Of a DNA stretch of 64,000 nucleotides, positions 1 to 11,095 are shown piece after piece. This stretch comes from Enchytraeus crypticus (lineage: Eukaryota; Annelida; Clitellata; Enchytraeida; Enchytraeidae), in assembly GCA_905160935.1 (NCBI GenBank), contig CAJHZI010000533.1, positions 1,386,001 to 1,450,000 on the forward strand, given 5' to 3'. The notes beneath the pieces are model-generated. The model was not told where the DNA came from. It ran no database searches and saw only the letters and a program-made list of their open reading frames with translations. Every line of letters starts with the position of its first letter. Position 1 is the first letter of the stretch. Both the position numbers and the translations under genes were made by a program.

Positions 1-913
1 GCTGTATCATTGAGTGGTAACAAAATTTCAAAATGAACAAGCTCGTTTAAGAGACAGTTGGCGCAGATAGACATTTAATAATAAGTGTAAGGTAAGAGGA
101 AATTAAAAGAAGATATAAGGAGTAGGGTTGACGGAATGTAATAGGAGAATGCAAGGGAGTATGGTTAGAGGGAGAAATATAGGTCCTAACCTTAAAATTA
201 ATCAAGAAATCACTTAAGAGTCTTAGAAATTAACTTACTTCCTTCTACTTCCTTCTCCATATTCGCATATTATTGCATGTAGAGCTCGCTATGGAAATAA
301 TTAGGAATAGTAAAATCTTAAACCAAATTAGCAACTGGCTGACCTCGTATTTCAAAATGCTATGTGCATGTAAAATAAAATGTAATATACTTGGCTATTT
401 TCATTATTAATTCTGAATTCTTTTTTTCAATTATTATAAATTTTATTGTTACCCATGTTGTGTCAGAGTTTCTGGAGAATAGACCAATCGTGGACTGCAC
501 ATGTTGTAAAAGGCGATACAACACTAACATCCTAACCAACGTCAGTAAGAGCAGTCGGTTAAATGTCTAATCCCGACCCTAGTCCCACTGGGATGCAGTG
601 GAAGATGATGATGATGTAAATTGTAATTGAAACTGAGTCTAGAGTCACTAGATAAAATATATTTATGCAGCACTCCAAAAATAATAAAGTTTTCAATGTG
701 GCTCTACTTAGAAAAATTTACCCACCTCTGATCTGGAGTATTAATTGTATAATAGTAGTAAATATTTGTATTTTCAAAGAAACTAAAGTAAAATAAGATT
801 TATAAACATGATGTGGCAGCCATTTTATAAATGTTGCCTGCGTTTTGATGTAATATTGTATGTATGTCTGATTGCTTTTGACTGATATTATATTCTTGGA
901 TTGGTCATTTCAG
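1..913 (+). other. Intron of the CTDSP-like gene
   Basis: This stretch lies upstream of the first CTDSP-like exon in the window and should be intron. I see no exon in it. Positions 60-80 faintly resemble the 3' part of the LINE at 22.4-24.2 kb. Positions 545-616 hold a repeat tail listed separately. Confidence 0.6.
545..616 (+). repeat. Repeat tail ending in (GAT)n
   Basis: A core of the type CCCGACCCTAG..ACTGGGAT..GGAAGATGATGATG recurs at 2279, 16027, 34186, 40183, 46588, 48211 and 55000 in either orientation. It always runs into a GAT trinucleotide tail, as the 3' end of a SINE or LINE family would. Confidence 0.55.
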
Positions 914-3174
914 GCTTTTTAGGGAGTCTTGTGTTTTTCATCGTGGCAATTATGTAAAGGTAAGTTGATTATTGTAATATAAAGGGACTTTACTTTATTT
1001 TATTATGTGTGGAAGGTGTGGCTGTTTTTGGTGAAGGCGATTTAGTCACTAACATCTATAGATACAATGATGAGGCAGAGTACTCTAGCCTACGATAAAA
1101 TGCTAAAACTTAAATATGATTGGAATACTGTGGAACAATATCTAATTTATTTCTCAATATTCTTATTTATTCTGCTAACTTTATTACTTAATGAAATTGA
1201 GTTGCTTAGCTTAAAACTTACGAAGCTAATTAGACGGCGGGATTAGCGCACTTGGTTTAGTTGCGCGTCAATTATTGAAGTTAAGCTGCGTGGACCTCGG
1301 TTAGTACTTTGTGGGTGCCACCTTGGAAGACCGAGAGTTGATAAAAGCTTAGGAAGGAAAAATTCCCAGGGTGATGAAAGGTTATTATTAAATCCGCTCC
1401 GGCTGCAATTGATGCACCACCAAATGGTTCTCTCTCTCTTAGTGCACTGCCTACTGGCAGGTCCATGGTACATAACGCCTCCACTCTTCTCTGTCTTCCG
1501 CCTTCCTCTTCATTTCCACATATGAGTGGGTCTTTGAATCATCTAACATACCTAACCTCGGCCTGCTCCTGTCTCTTTTTCCTTCCATTCACCAAAAGGC
1601 AACGATTACTAATAACCATGGAGAGGAAGGAGGAAATGGGTCTTAAACAAGCATCTGTGCTTCCCGACCCAGTGTGCCGTTATGTTTATGTAATTGAGTA
1701 ACTAGGTTAAGTAACTAACTAAAAAAGCTAAACTTCATAATTGCAGCTAATTTAGGTCATAATTACTTTTTTTGCAATTTCTAGTTTTACATCAAATAAT
1801 ATGTAGCTTCTATTATATTTTTTTAGACTGGTGTTGTTTTTCTAGTTTAACTCTTGAAACCTGGCAGTTTTTATATTGTTTGTTTTGACATTCACAAATT
1901 TTAATTATTTTATTTGTTTTAACATTTGTAAATTTTATGTATTTTGTTTGTTTTGACATTTGTAAAATTTTCTTTCTTTCACTTTGACATACACAAATTT
2001 TTTTTTTTGTTGTTTTGACGTATGCATACTTTATTTATTTTGTTTGTTTTGAGACAGTAGTTAATTTAATTGTTTTTTAATGTTTGTAGATTTGATTAAT
2101 TTTGTTATTTTGACTAATGTTTTGTATAATTTTTACACTGGTTGTTGTAGGACTTGAGCCGGCTAGGGAGAGATCTTAAGCATGTTATTATAATAGATAA
2201 CTCACCAGCGTCCTATCTCTTTCATCCTGAGAATGCTGTAAGTGTTCGATGTAGTTTAAATATTTTTTGTTCTACGAATCGTCATCATCATCATCTTCCC
2301 TTGAATCCCAGTTTAACTAGGATCTGGATACGAATAGACTGTCTCAAATCCTCTCTGTCCTATATCATATCATTAAATTTATTGTTCTATGAATACTCGT
2401 ATTAAGTACTCTGTATCCCATATATTTAATTCAGTCCTTCGTTGCAGATATAGTAAATTCATCAAATAGTGGCTATTAAATTGGATTGAATTAAATATTT
2501 TTAATTCGTTGCTTTGTGGACAATATTATGATAAACATAACTCATTACCATTTGTATTACGGGGCATTATGGATTAGATAACCATCATCTTCCCTATTAC
2601 GGATTAGATAATATTTTTAAAAATGTGCTTAATTTTCGATTGATTATATTTTAAAAATCCAAACTTAATCAATTTACTATTTTTATTGTATATAAAATCT
2701 ATTTGAAAAATGTATTTTTTTATGTCGAAAGGGACCTGAAAAGGTTCATTTTTACTGTACCATTTTCTGTCTTCTTTATACGATATATAATAGGCTGCTG
2801 GAGTTAGCATTTATGGAAGAATAGAAGGAAGAAAAAAAAGAATATAGAGGAAACGACTAAGAATAGAGTTTTGTGGAGGAAAATCATAGAGAAATCTTTG
2901 ATTGGAACCAGCGCCAGGATGATCACATGACATGACATTATATGCTCTGTATGTTATGTTTTGTATCAAGGTGCCGATATTGACCTGGTTTGATGACCCG
3001 GCTGACACTGAGCTGCGCGACCTCGTGCCGTTCTTTGAACGACTCTCAGCCGCAGGACCGGCTCAAGATGTCTACTCGTTCCTCACGAGCTACAACCTGG
3101 GAGCCAATCCAATCCTGTACACAGAGCGCGACGGCGTAACTACTATCAGAGTGGGAGGAGGTGGGGACAGTTAG
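914..3174 (+). CDS. CTDSP: CTD small phosphatase (SCP/CTDSP family), last three exons
   Basis: Members of this family dephosphorylate Ser in the C-terminal domain of RNA polymerase II and other nuclear or membrane-linked substrates. Three exons join in phase: 914-959 ([15 protein letters not shown]), 2151-2237 ([25 protein letters not shown]) and 2971-3174 ([27 protein letters not shown]). This is the order seen in vertebrate CTDSP1/2/L. The exons give the C-terminal half of the FCP homology domain, including the conserved DNSP motif. The catalytic DxDxT motif must lie in exons before position 1. Donors are GTAAGT and acceptors are TTTCAG, TTGTAG and ATCAAG. The tail after DVYSFL is about 30 residues long and not conserved. 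Its last residues ([11 protein letters not shown]) and the stop codon fall in the first unit of a minisatellite. CTDSPL2 is a worse fit, because its equivalent of the FHPENAVP region differs. Confidence 0.93.
1233..1684 (+). repeat. 5S-rRNA-related SINE, copy 1, with nested insertion
   Basis: Positions 1277-1340 (GAAGTTAAGCTGCG.., GGTTAGTACTTTG, GGGTG.CACCTTGGAAGACCGAGAG) align with the 3' two thirds of 5S rRNA, including its internal A and C promoter boxes. The 44 bases before them (TTAGCGCACTTGG.., GCGCGTC) look like a tRNA D-arm and A box. A second copy is at 19801. The element is interrupted at 1425-1589 by a LINE fragment and resumes at about 1597 with AAAAGGCAACGATTACTAAT. Confidence 0.7.
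1425..1589 (-). mobile_element. 5'-truncated LINE 3' end nested in the SINE
   Basis: The reverse complement matches the last ~160 bases of the LINE at 22.4-24.2 kb, including GAGGCGTTATGTACCATGG and CCTGCCAGTAGGCAGTGCA. It is flanked by the 7-bp direct repeat CACCAAA (1418-1424 and 1590-1596). Comparison with the SINE at 19801 confirms that the SINE was whole before this insertion. Confidence 0.8.
2279..2342 (-). repeat. Repeat tail ending in (GAT)n, reverse copy
   Basis: A CATCATCATCATC run is followed by TTCCCTTGAATCCCAGTTTA, the reverse complement of the (GAT)n-tailed core. It lies in the last intron of the CTDSP-like gene. Confidence 0.6.
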
Positions 3175-3515
3175 TTGTCATAGCAACTGATATGATCAGA
3201 GTGGGAGGGGCAGGGACTGTTAGTTGTCATAGCAACTGATATGATCAGAGTAGGAGGGGCGGGGACAGTTTGTTGTCATAGCAACTGATATGATCAGAGT
3301 GGGAGGGGACGGGGACAGTTAGTTGTCACAGCAACTGATATGATCAGAGTGGGAGGGGCGGGGACAGTTAGTTGTCATAGCAACTGATGTGATCAGAGTG
3401 GGAGAGGGCGGGGACAGTTAGTTGTCATAGCAACTGATATGATCAGAGTGGGAGGGGGCGGGGACAATTAGTTGTCATAGCAACTGCTGTGTATAGAATG
3501 GGAAGGGCGGAGTCA
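3145..3515 (+). repeat. ~49-bp minisatellite starting inside the CTDSP-like coding end
   Basis: There are about seven copies of a unit beginning ATCAGAGTGGGAGG, running through GGGGACAGTTAG and ending GTTGTCATAGCAACTGAT, plus a decayed last copy near 3490. The first unit codes for the C-terminal residues and holds the TAG stop. Later units would be 3' UTR. Every unit carries a small hairpin, AGTTG-TCATAG-CAACT. Confidence 0.9.
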
Positions 3516-5569
3516 GTTGTTTCCTAATTTGGTTGTTGGGGAAAATTTTGAGCAACCGATTATAGCCGGAGAATGATCCCAGCTGCTCTGATACTGAAGT
3601 TGTTAGACATGGTGCACTCTGATAAAATATAGTTTAAATTCTTGTTATTGCCATTATAACTACAGTAATACAAATATTGCAATTATTTATTTTGTTTAAT
3701 GATAAGTTAAACTAGAGAATGACTACAAGATTAGAGTATGGTTGTTATAGTATTGGTTGGATTGATAGTATGGATGCTGTTATATTAGTTGTTGTGGATG
3801 TTATGTAAATTATTGTAGAGATTAAAGTGAGAGTTATGATAATTTAATCCTATTAAATCTGTATTTATCTTAAGCTATTTTGTTGTGATTGTAAAACTGC
3901 TTACTACATATTTTTCTGGTTGTTCAATGGACTGATTGATTTGGTAGCACGTCTGACTGCTAAGCAAGAGAACATCGGATCTATTCCTATTCTCTGATTT
4001 TCCCCCTTATATTAGAAAACAGACATTAAATGTGCTGTATTGATTTTTATTAATTTTATTAATTAAGCAACTATAATTGTTTGGCACTTATCTGTTGCAA
4101 TATTTAGTACATTGTTGCCTGTTGTATGCTATTGACATCTTTTTGCCTATGAAAGGTTTTCTGATCTATGACATCAAGTTATAAGATGACGAACGAAATA
4201 TGATTTTTTTCTGTAATAATTAATCATAGAAGCTAAATACATTACAAGTCGTAGATGTAGATGTGTTTAATGCAACCTTTATGATTTTACATTTATGTGC
4301 TATGCCATTTATATTATTATGAGAATTCCAACACAGCTCACTAGAAATTCAAGTGCTGCTGGTTTAGATGTTAATTGTTAATTGTGGGTGGACTTGTAGT
4401 TGAAGGTATTAGGTAATTAAATCACCCAAGCATTTCTTGCTGATTTATTGTTCTTGTTTTATCAGTATGTTTGCCTGTGATAGTTAGCAATCCACTACAA
4501 CTGCAAAATTGTCAATATAATTTGATATTTTTGACTGGCTCGTAACATTAGAAATGTTATAATAATATTTGGCCTTTATTCTGAAGGTAGGTTGTGTGAC
4601 TTTAACCTATAATTAATCTATTGTGGTTTCGATGAGATGATAAAATCGTTTTATTATATTTTCTTGCATTTTTGTCAGTGTGTATGCAAGCGTTTGCGTG
4701 GACGATGTGCTGTTATTTTTTTAGGATCTGTTTATATGTCTCTATGCTATGCTATCTGTGTTTCGTTGTGTGTGTACGCACTGTATGCATGCATTAGATG
4801 CAGTCAGTGTCTGTCTAGTATGTTTAGATTTAATTGAATAAAATTGTTAGAAAAATGGATGCAGTATTGCTGCATGTTAGATTTAGTAGCCTTAAGGGCG
4901 TCATCAGCAATGAACTGTGACTGATACATTGGTTGAGAGTTGTTGAACTATTCTTGTATATCGTAGCACGTAAAGAGTTGAATAGTTTAGTAACGTTGAA
5001 TTTAATTGTTGATTGTGCGATTGTCTAACCTGCAGCTTACTAATGTTATACTTGTTTTATTCTAGCGGCTTTAAATTTGTACTAAAGCAATCGAATTCCA
5101 CTGTCTCTGCATAATATCTAGTGCTTCGAGAGTTGTTGGCTTGTGCTGTAGCTCAGAATCAGATAATTTAGTGTAACTTGAATACTTGAGGTGTTTGTAA
5201 ATTTCTGCTTTGAACATAAGAACGTTTAAGAGCATATTAGAATTCTATAGGTTATAATATTATGAACTCGTTGGATGGTGTAATTGTTAGTATGAATGCC
5301 TGATAAAAAATAGGTAATCTGTTGAAATCCATTTGACACAATATCTTTAGTACTAAAAATGATGCTAAAACTCATTTGTATTCTTAAATTATTCCTCTGT
5401 TGTACACAATGAAAGAGAGAGAGATCTCAATAGATTTGATTAGTAGAAGGCCTGAGCCAAAGTTAATGTTTCTCCTGTCTCGAAGGCTTATCGGTGACTG
5501 GAAATAGAATGTGAAACAGTCGATGTTTATGTTGTGTGTCGTTGATTTTATTTGATATTATGTTACAGG

Positions 5570-5690
5570 AATTTGATAACTCATTCGTATGTTGATATGA
5601 AGAGAATAGCAGAGGATAGAAATATGTAGCAGAGTTATACTTCGTGGACCTGCCAATAGGCAGTACACTGAGAGTTAGAGGAATAGATAA
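5570..5690 (+). mobile_element. LINE 3'-end remnant
   Basis: CATTCGTATGTTGATATGAA and GGACCTGCCAATAGGCAGTA match the 3' end of the LINE at 22.4-24.2 kb and of the copy at 30.9 kb. The copy is degenerate and truncated. Confidence 0.6.
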
Positions 5691-7270
5691 TTTGCATAGA
5701 TTAGTATTGCTGCTGTTCATTGATATTGTTAATTTCGAGAATATAGTTTTAATGCTTCAGCATGGTTGGCAAGAAAAAATATTAAAAAAGTAAACTAGTA
5801 TGTCATTGTTTGTAAAAATTGATCAATTCCCAAATTCTTTCCAGAATCTTGCACACTAGCTCTTAAGAGCAAATTTGCAATCAGCGAGCTAGTCTTTGTT
5901 TTGAGACACTAAAAGGTGCTTTTTTTCATTCGATTTTTACAGGATATGACTTCTGAAGTACATTTCTGTTAATGTCTTCAATATCTGCTTTGGTAAGCTT
6001 CTTCAGATTATATACAGTTTTGAGTGGAACTATCTCCTATTATCCTGGCTCAGTAAAAAACGAATATTTCTTATTACTTTTTAGACTTTCAGTGCTTTTA
6101 ATGTTTCGTTTCCGTGTAAACGGATGAGATTTACTAATTAATTTACTTTAGTAATTGATTGATTGATTGATTTTTTAATTGATTGGGTGAGTGAGCGAGT
6201 AACTGATTGACTAATTAATTGATTATGTAGGTTAACAGTGCAGTGCTGAACGCCATGTTATATCTTAATGATATTTGCCTTATTTGTTGCTTATTAACAT
6301 ACTTTGTTGCTGGTAACTATTAATTAACTAACTTGTTAGCACGATAAATACTGTGAATAGTGTGTATTGCGTTCTTCATGCATGTATCGTGAATCATTCT
6401 TCTTTCATGAATAGCAGACATATTTAAAATTTCCTTTTAAAATTCTAATTAAGATTATATTTGAAGAATCGCATGAATATTGTTGTTGTAATTCAGCCTT
6501 TTTTCGAATGGTTTTACATTTATTTGGCAGCTATTGTTAGAGGAGAGAAAGAAAAAACCACTGGTACAGTGAGAGTTCTGATTCTGTCGTTTAACGTTTG
6601 AATGTGCAATCTCGTTAACTTTATTTTTCAGATATTTTCGTGTTATATTAGTTTTAGCTGTAAATTACTACAGTAGCATATCCGACGTGGGAAAAATTTT
6701 ATATTTATTCGGTTTGTTAATTTTAGAGCTAGGACGTGTTTTTGAGAACAAATGTTACTATTTTATTATTTTACGTACTCAATGAATTTCATATAATGTA
6801 ACGTTGACCTGAATGCGGATATGTTGAAATGTTATAGGTCTCAAGGTCAAGTAGCTGGATAGTGTGGTGTTGTTAAGACACAGTATTCTGAGGTTGCACA
6901 GTAAAGCAACGGGTGTTGTTGGTTAATTTCTAATTAAAATCTTTTTATTTTTGTTGCGATAATCAGATTGTTGATGTTAACTATTCTTTAGTCAAGCAAA
7001 AAACACATTGTAAATTATATAGTGATATTGATATTTGAGGATAAATTGTGTCTTCGTCTATCTTTCGTTTTGTCGTTTAAATATTATATTAGCGAATGAA
7101 TTGATTGGTTGAAGAAATCAACTTAAATTATTTCTATTTAATTGCGAGCGATAAAATTGATTAAAGATGTCGAATGATTTGACATTTGTTGCGTAGATTT
7201 AACGTTCATTTCACCTGCTATGAGTGATGAGCGACTAGACTCTATGTATCCTTGGATGTCTTGGTTAAAG

Positions 7271-7327
7271 TCTTGTGTTTTTGTGAACAGGCTATGCAAT
7301 AGCGCATAGCCTGTTCATAACACAAGA
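7271..7327. repeat. Palindrome
   Basis: TCTTGTGTTtttGTGAACAG on the left mirrors CTGTTCATAACACAAGA on the right. The inner arms AACAGGCTATGC and GCATAGCCTGTT are perfect around a 6-base loop. No function is visible. Confidence 0.85.
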
Positions 7328-8279
7328 GCATGTGTTTACTCGCTCTAGAACATGAAGACTTGTCTGTTTGAGTGATCAAGTTGTTAGTATACTTGCCTGT
7401 CGAGCAGGAAGCCATGAGTTCGAAACACAGCCAGGCTGTGAGTGTGACCTTGTGTTAATAGAGGTAAAATGTGACTTTAGATAGAATTACATGCATTGTA
7501 AGTTTAGTGAAGCAAGGCACTGTGTGTTCAAATGAAACTATGTCTTTCTTTAATGAAATCCTGATGCTATGACGTTTATTTTATTTTTGGCTGCTATCGC
7601 AGCTATTTACACTTGTTATCCCTTAGGAGCACTAAATCTGAGTGATATTTATGAAAATAAACACCGCTGTTAGATGATGAAATCAATTTTAAGTTATTGT
7701 ACATAAGTTGAGTTTTAAAGATTTTAATTTCATGGTGAACTGTCATGTTTTTTGTCATGTATTAAAGTACTATTACTACTACTATTGTGTAAGTTCTAAA
7801 TGCCTTCACGTGAAGTCTTGTGCAGTCTGGTAAGTGTACTCTATGTATCACTTCATGTGCTTCCAACTCTCTCTTCCTATTCGCCTTTGTGTTTGTGCCT
7901 TAACTAGAGAGTGTAGTCTCTAATGACTCGTCTGAGTGAAGAAGCGTTCTTTAAATTTGATGATTTTCTTAAGCTCAACAATATATTCACTCTAAAAACA
8001 TGTGTTGTAAAATATTCACCGTGATTACGTCTATCACTTTTAAGATCGAATATGTAAATCATTATGTGGTGCAGTTGCTTATCCTTTTACCAGTCCTCTA
8101 TATGTGCAAGTTTTTCTGGTCGATCAGTCAAGATTTTAATCAGATCAGCTCATGCAGTGCACCGCGGGATGCTTAGAATTTTCTGAATTTACTGAATTTA
8201 TTAAACCAAATAAGCGTCTTAGATGTGCTATTCATCTCGGTATAGAATATATACATGCATATATTTGCATGTATGTACT

Positions 8280-8415
8280 GACTGGAGTCAGTGGCGAAGT
8301 CGGTAAGATACTCGACCTCGGATCGGTATGTGAGGGGTTCTAATCCTGGGCTCGCCCGTCACTGACATCGCTTTCGAGTGAGGAAACTGACATTAACCTT
8401 AGCTTAACCAGCTTT
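8280..8415 (+). repeat. tRNA-derived SINE (family A), copy 1
   Basis: GTGGCGAAGTCGGTAAGATA resembles a pol III A box and GGGTTCTAATCC a B box. They are followed by the family body CCCGTCACTGACATCGCTTT and GAGGAAACTGAC, and an end in ACCAGCTTT. Confidence 0.8.
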
Positions 8416-8965
8416 ATGTTAATGCCGCAGCAATTTTAGTGCTGTGTTCATTTATGACAGCGTCGAGCACATTACAGTAATAGATAGTGTAGTAATCTTC
8501 AATCGAGTTATAGACACTAATGATGAATAATTTAACTTGTCAGTTAAATTCGTGTTAAATATATTTTATATTAGTCCTAAAAATGTAGGATTTTGGAATG
8601 GTTCTGTAAAATAGCGTTACATTGAATAATAATAACTGCTATTTTATTGTAAGGTGTTACTATTTTAAATTATTATTCTTTTTAAAATTCAAACAATTGT
8701 TGCTGGACATTATAATGTTGTTGTGTTCATTTAATTTAATTTTGATTTGTGATGAATGAACTGCAGAATTTTTCCTGACAGTTACCATAAATGTCCACAC
8801 AGAAATTCTAACTGTTTGGGTGTCTATGCTTTTTTATGGATGGCTGTCTATGTGTATAGTGTTCTATCGAAAGGAAGGCCCAAGACACATATTTATATTC
8901 ATGTTCTGCTTTCCTGCTCTTTAAGCGCACTCCTTTGACTTGATAGTTGGTCACATCACAGTGCT

Positions 8966-9170
8966 ATCAATCAATAAGAATTGAACGTCCGGTTCTTCGC
9001 CATAGGACCAGCCAGGGACGTCAAGCTAAGCTTTTACTATACCTCTAGTAGCCTTTGACGTGAGAAAACAAGGCTTCTGAGGTGGTTTGCCATCTCGGTT
9101 TCTTTTTAGTTACCTATGACACTTGCAGTTTACGGTTGGTCTATTCTATAGTAGCGGGGAGACAACGCTA
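8966..9170 (-). repeat. (ATTG)n-tailed repeat joined to a family-B fragment
   Basis: 8966-9024, reversed, gives GGCGAAGAACCGGACGTTC followed by TTATTGATTGAT, the same 3' end seen at 32093 and 44964. 9020-9170 is a degenerate reverse copy of repeat family B (AAACCACCTCAGAAGCC and the ATAGAATAGACCAACCGTAA region). Confidence 0.5.
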
Positions 9171-9246
9171 ACTGCTGGCTTTATGTAGAATGACTGCACG
9201 TGTGTTGCCGTTTCTATACAAATGTTAATGTTGTTTCTTCTACGAA

Positions 9247-9247
9247 C

Positions 9248-9275
<28 letters not shown>
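9247..9275. repeat. (GA)n microsatellite
   Basis: An uninterrupted run of about 14 GA dinucleotides. Confidence 0.95.
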
Positions 9276-9278
<3 letters not shown>

Positions 9279-9575
9279 GCTTCTCTACAGCAACATTTAT
9301 CCTAACCTTTGTCAAATTGTATCCGATGAGAAGTGTTGGGCATTATTTATGGCCTGTTACATCCTACGCTTCATTTCTAATAAATATTAATTAACGTGTG
9401 CTTTTATTTCTATAAAAATACTGTTTATTGTTTTCTATTAATTGAATTTATCACTTTTCCTATCGAAGCAGTAGTTGTCAGGATTTGAATTCTGACGCTC
9501 TCATTTAGACTCAGGTACAGTACCACTTTGCCACAGGAATGCACGACAGTGTTACCAGTAACGATATTGGTATTG

Positions 9576-9685
9576 GCTGGAGCCAGTGGCGATTTTGGTA
9601 AGATACTCGACCGCGAATCAGGTTCAAATCCTGGGCTCACCCGTCACTGACATCGCTTTTGAGTGAGGAAACTGACGTTATGTAA
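9576..9685 (+). repeat. tRNA-derived SINE (family A), copy 2
   Basis: GGCTGGAGCCAGTGGCGAT is followed by a perfect B box, GGTTCAAATCC, and the family body. About 10 bases between the two boxes (the GTATGTGCGG segment) are deleted compared with other copies. Confidence 0.8.
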
Positions 9686-10208
9686 GCTAAGAGTGGGCAT
9701 GGCTGTGTAAATTAAGAGGGTGCTTGGTTATCTAAGCTAACTATCGGTGCCCTGTGGGTGTACTGATAGCTAGTCGTTGAGTGTGTGTGACTAGGCATAA
9801 TTACGTTTAGACAAATACTATTTAAGGAAGTGGCACCTTTAGAGTGCATGTATTGATTGATGCGTGTTAGTTAATATCTGATACTAGTGCTTAAATGCAA
9901 AGTACGGAGCTTGATAATGTGTTATTTAGGCAAAGCATAGGCTGCATAGCTTATGCTATAAATATATACTGCCTATGGATTTTTATTGCTAAATAAAACG
10001 CTATGTAAAGAATTGGCAACACTTTGCTAATTTTTGTTAGTTTGGTGACGAACTAATTATGTAGATCGTCATTTATTGAGGCAGATTAGTTCTGCGTTGT
10101 TTTATTATACCGCAATTGTTGTTGATTTCTTACTTCAGATCTGTGCTTCGGTAGATATCATTTTTGAGGTTAAAAACCTATTTATTGTTTTCTGCAAATA
10201 GAAATTGT

Positions 10209-10209
<1 letters not shown>

Positions 10210-10277
<68 letters not shown>
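10210..10277. repeat. (TA)n microsatellite
   Basis: About 34 uninterrupted TA units. Confidence 0.97.
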
Positions 10278-10280
<3 letters not shown>

Positions 10281-10340
10281 CATTGACACTAGACTTGAGC
10301 ATTTGTTGTTCGTTTAACAATTATTGCGAAAAGACCTGAC

Positions 10341-10467
10341 AGCTTCAGCCTAATTTACTGTCAGTTTCCTGTCAACACATTTAAGTCAATGACGTGGCGA
10401 GCATTTGATCCCTGCACCTACTCATCCGCTGTCTGACACCTAACCGATCATGCTACACTCAGTCTCA
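10341..10467 (-). repeat. Degenerate tRNA-derived SINE
   Basis: ACTGTCAGTTTCC.., GACGTGGCGAGC, GATCCCTGCACCTACTCATCCGC follows the order of a reverse family-A copy with many substitutions. Confidence 0.45.
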
Positions 10468-10775
10468 TGAAAATAAAAACAGATGGCAGAGTACTTTTTG
10501 ACTCAAATAGCATGAAAAATGAAAACGATAACTTTAGATGTCGCTATAATTAGAGAACCGTCTCCGAACTCTGTCAGTATCGCATGTGATGTATTAAACA
10601 AACATTAACCAGAAATTAAACTTGGGTTTATAGCTTTCTGAAACCTGATTTATACTTCAAATATAGTCAAAATAGTTTACTTCAAATATAGTCTCTCAGC
10701 TATCTCAACCATTTAAATTTTGCTTTCCCAATATTCTATAAATCTCGACACGTTACGTTAATGTTGCTACAGAAC

Positions 10776-11095
10776 AGACGCCTCGTGTGACTCATCTAGT
10801 AAGTGCAGACTGCACACGACGCCTCGTGTGACTCATCTAGTAAGTGCAGACTGCACACGACGCCTCGTGTGACTCATCTAGTAAGTGCAGACTGCACACG
10901 ACGCCTCGTGTGACTCGTCTAGTAAGTGCAGACTGCACACGACACCTCGTGTGACTCATCTAGTAAGTGTAGACTGCACGCGATACCTCGTGTGACTCAA
11001 TCTAGTAAGTGTAGACTGCACACGACACCTCGTGGTAGCACACGACGCCTCGTGTGACTCATCTAGTAAGTACACACCGCACACGACGCCTCGAG
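10776..11095 (-). repeat. 41-bp minisatellite seeded by the C4-like gene's stop region
   Basis: About eight units of ACGCCTCGTG..TGACTCATCTAGTAAG..GCAGACTGCACACG (plus-strand reading), some truncated or diverged. The unit nearest the gene is coding on the minus strand, giving the final ~10 residues (EASCAVCTY) and the stop TAG. The other units lie 3' of the stop. Most units carry TGACTCA, which matches the AP-1 consensus. Whether this matters is unknown. Confidence 0.9.

Larger units (their letters stand above)
3516..8279. other. Gene-free stretch, probable 3' UTR or intergenic
   Basis: No credible coding exon is visible. The first part may be 3' UTR of the CTDSP-like gene. It holds a tRNA-like fragment near 7380-7430 (TTAGTATACTTGCCTGTCGAG and a B-box-like GAGTTCGAAAC), a LINE tail and a hairpin listed separately. 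The rest is unremarkable AT-rich sequence. Confidence 0.5.

Noticed and set aside
1277..1340. 5S rRNA gene
   Set aside because: Only the 3' two thirds resemble 5S and the segment is embedded in a repeated element with other sequence on both sides.
8280..8415. tRNA gene candidates with A and B boxes
   Set aside because: No full cloverleaf with acceptor pairing is visible, and the same body of ~130 bp recurs many times with a constant non-tRNA tail, so these are SINEs.
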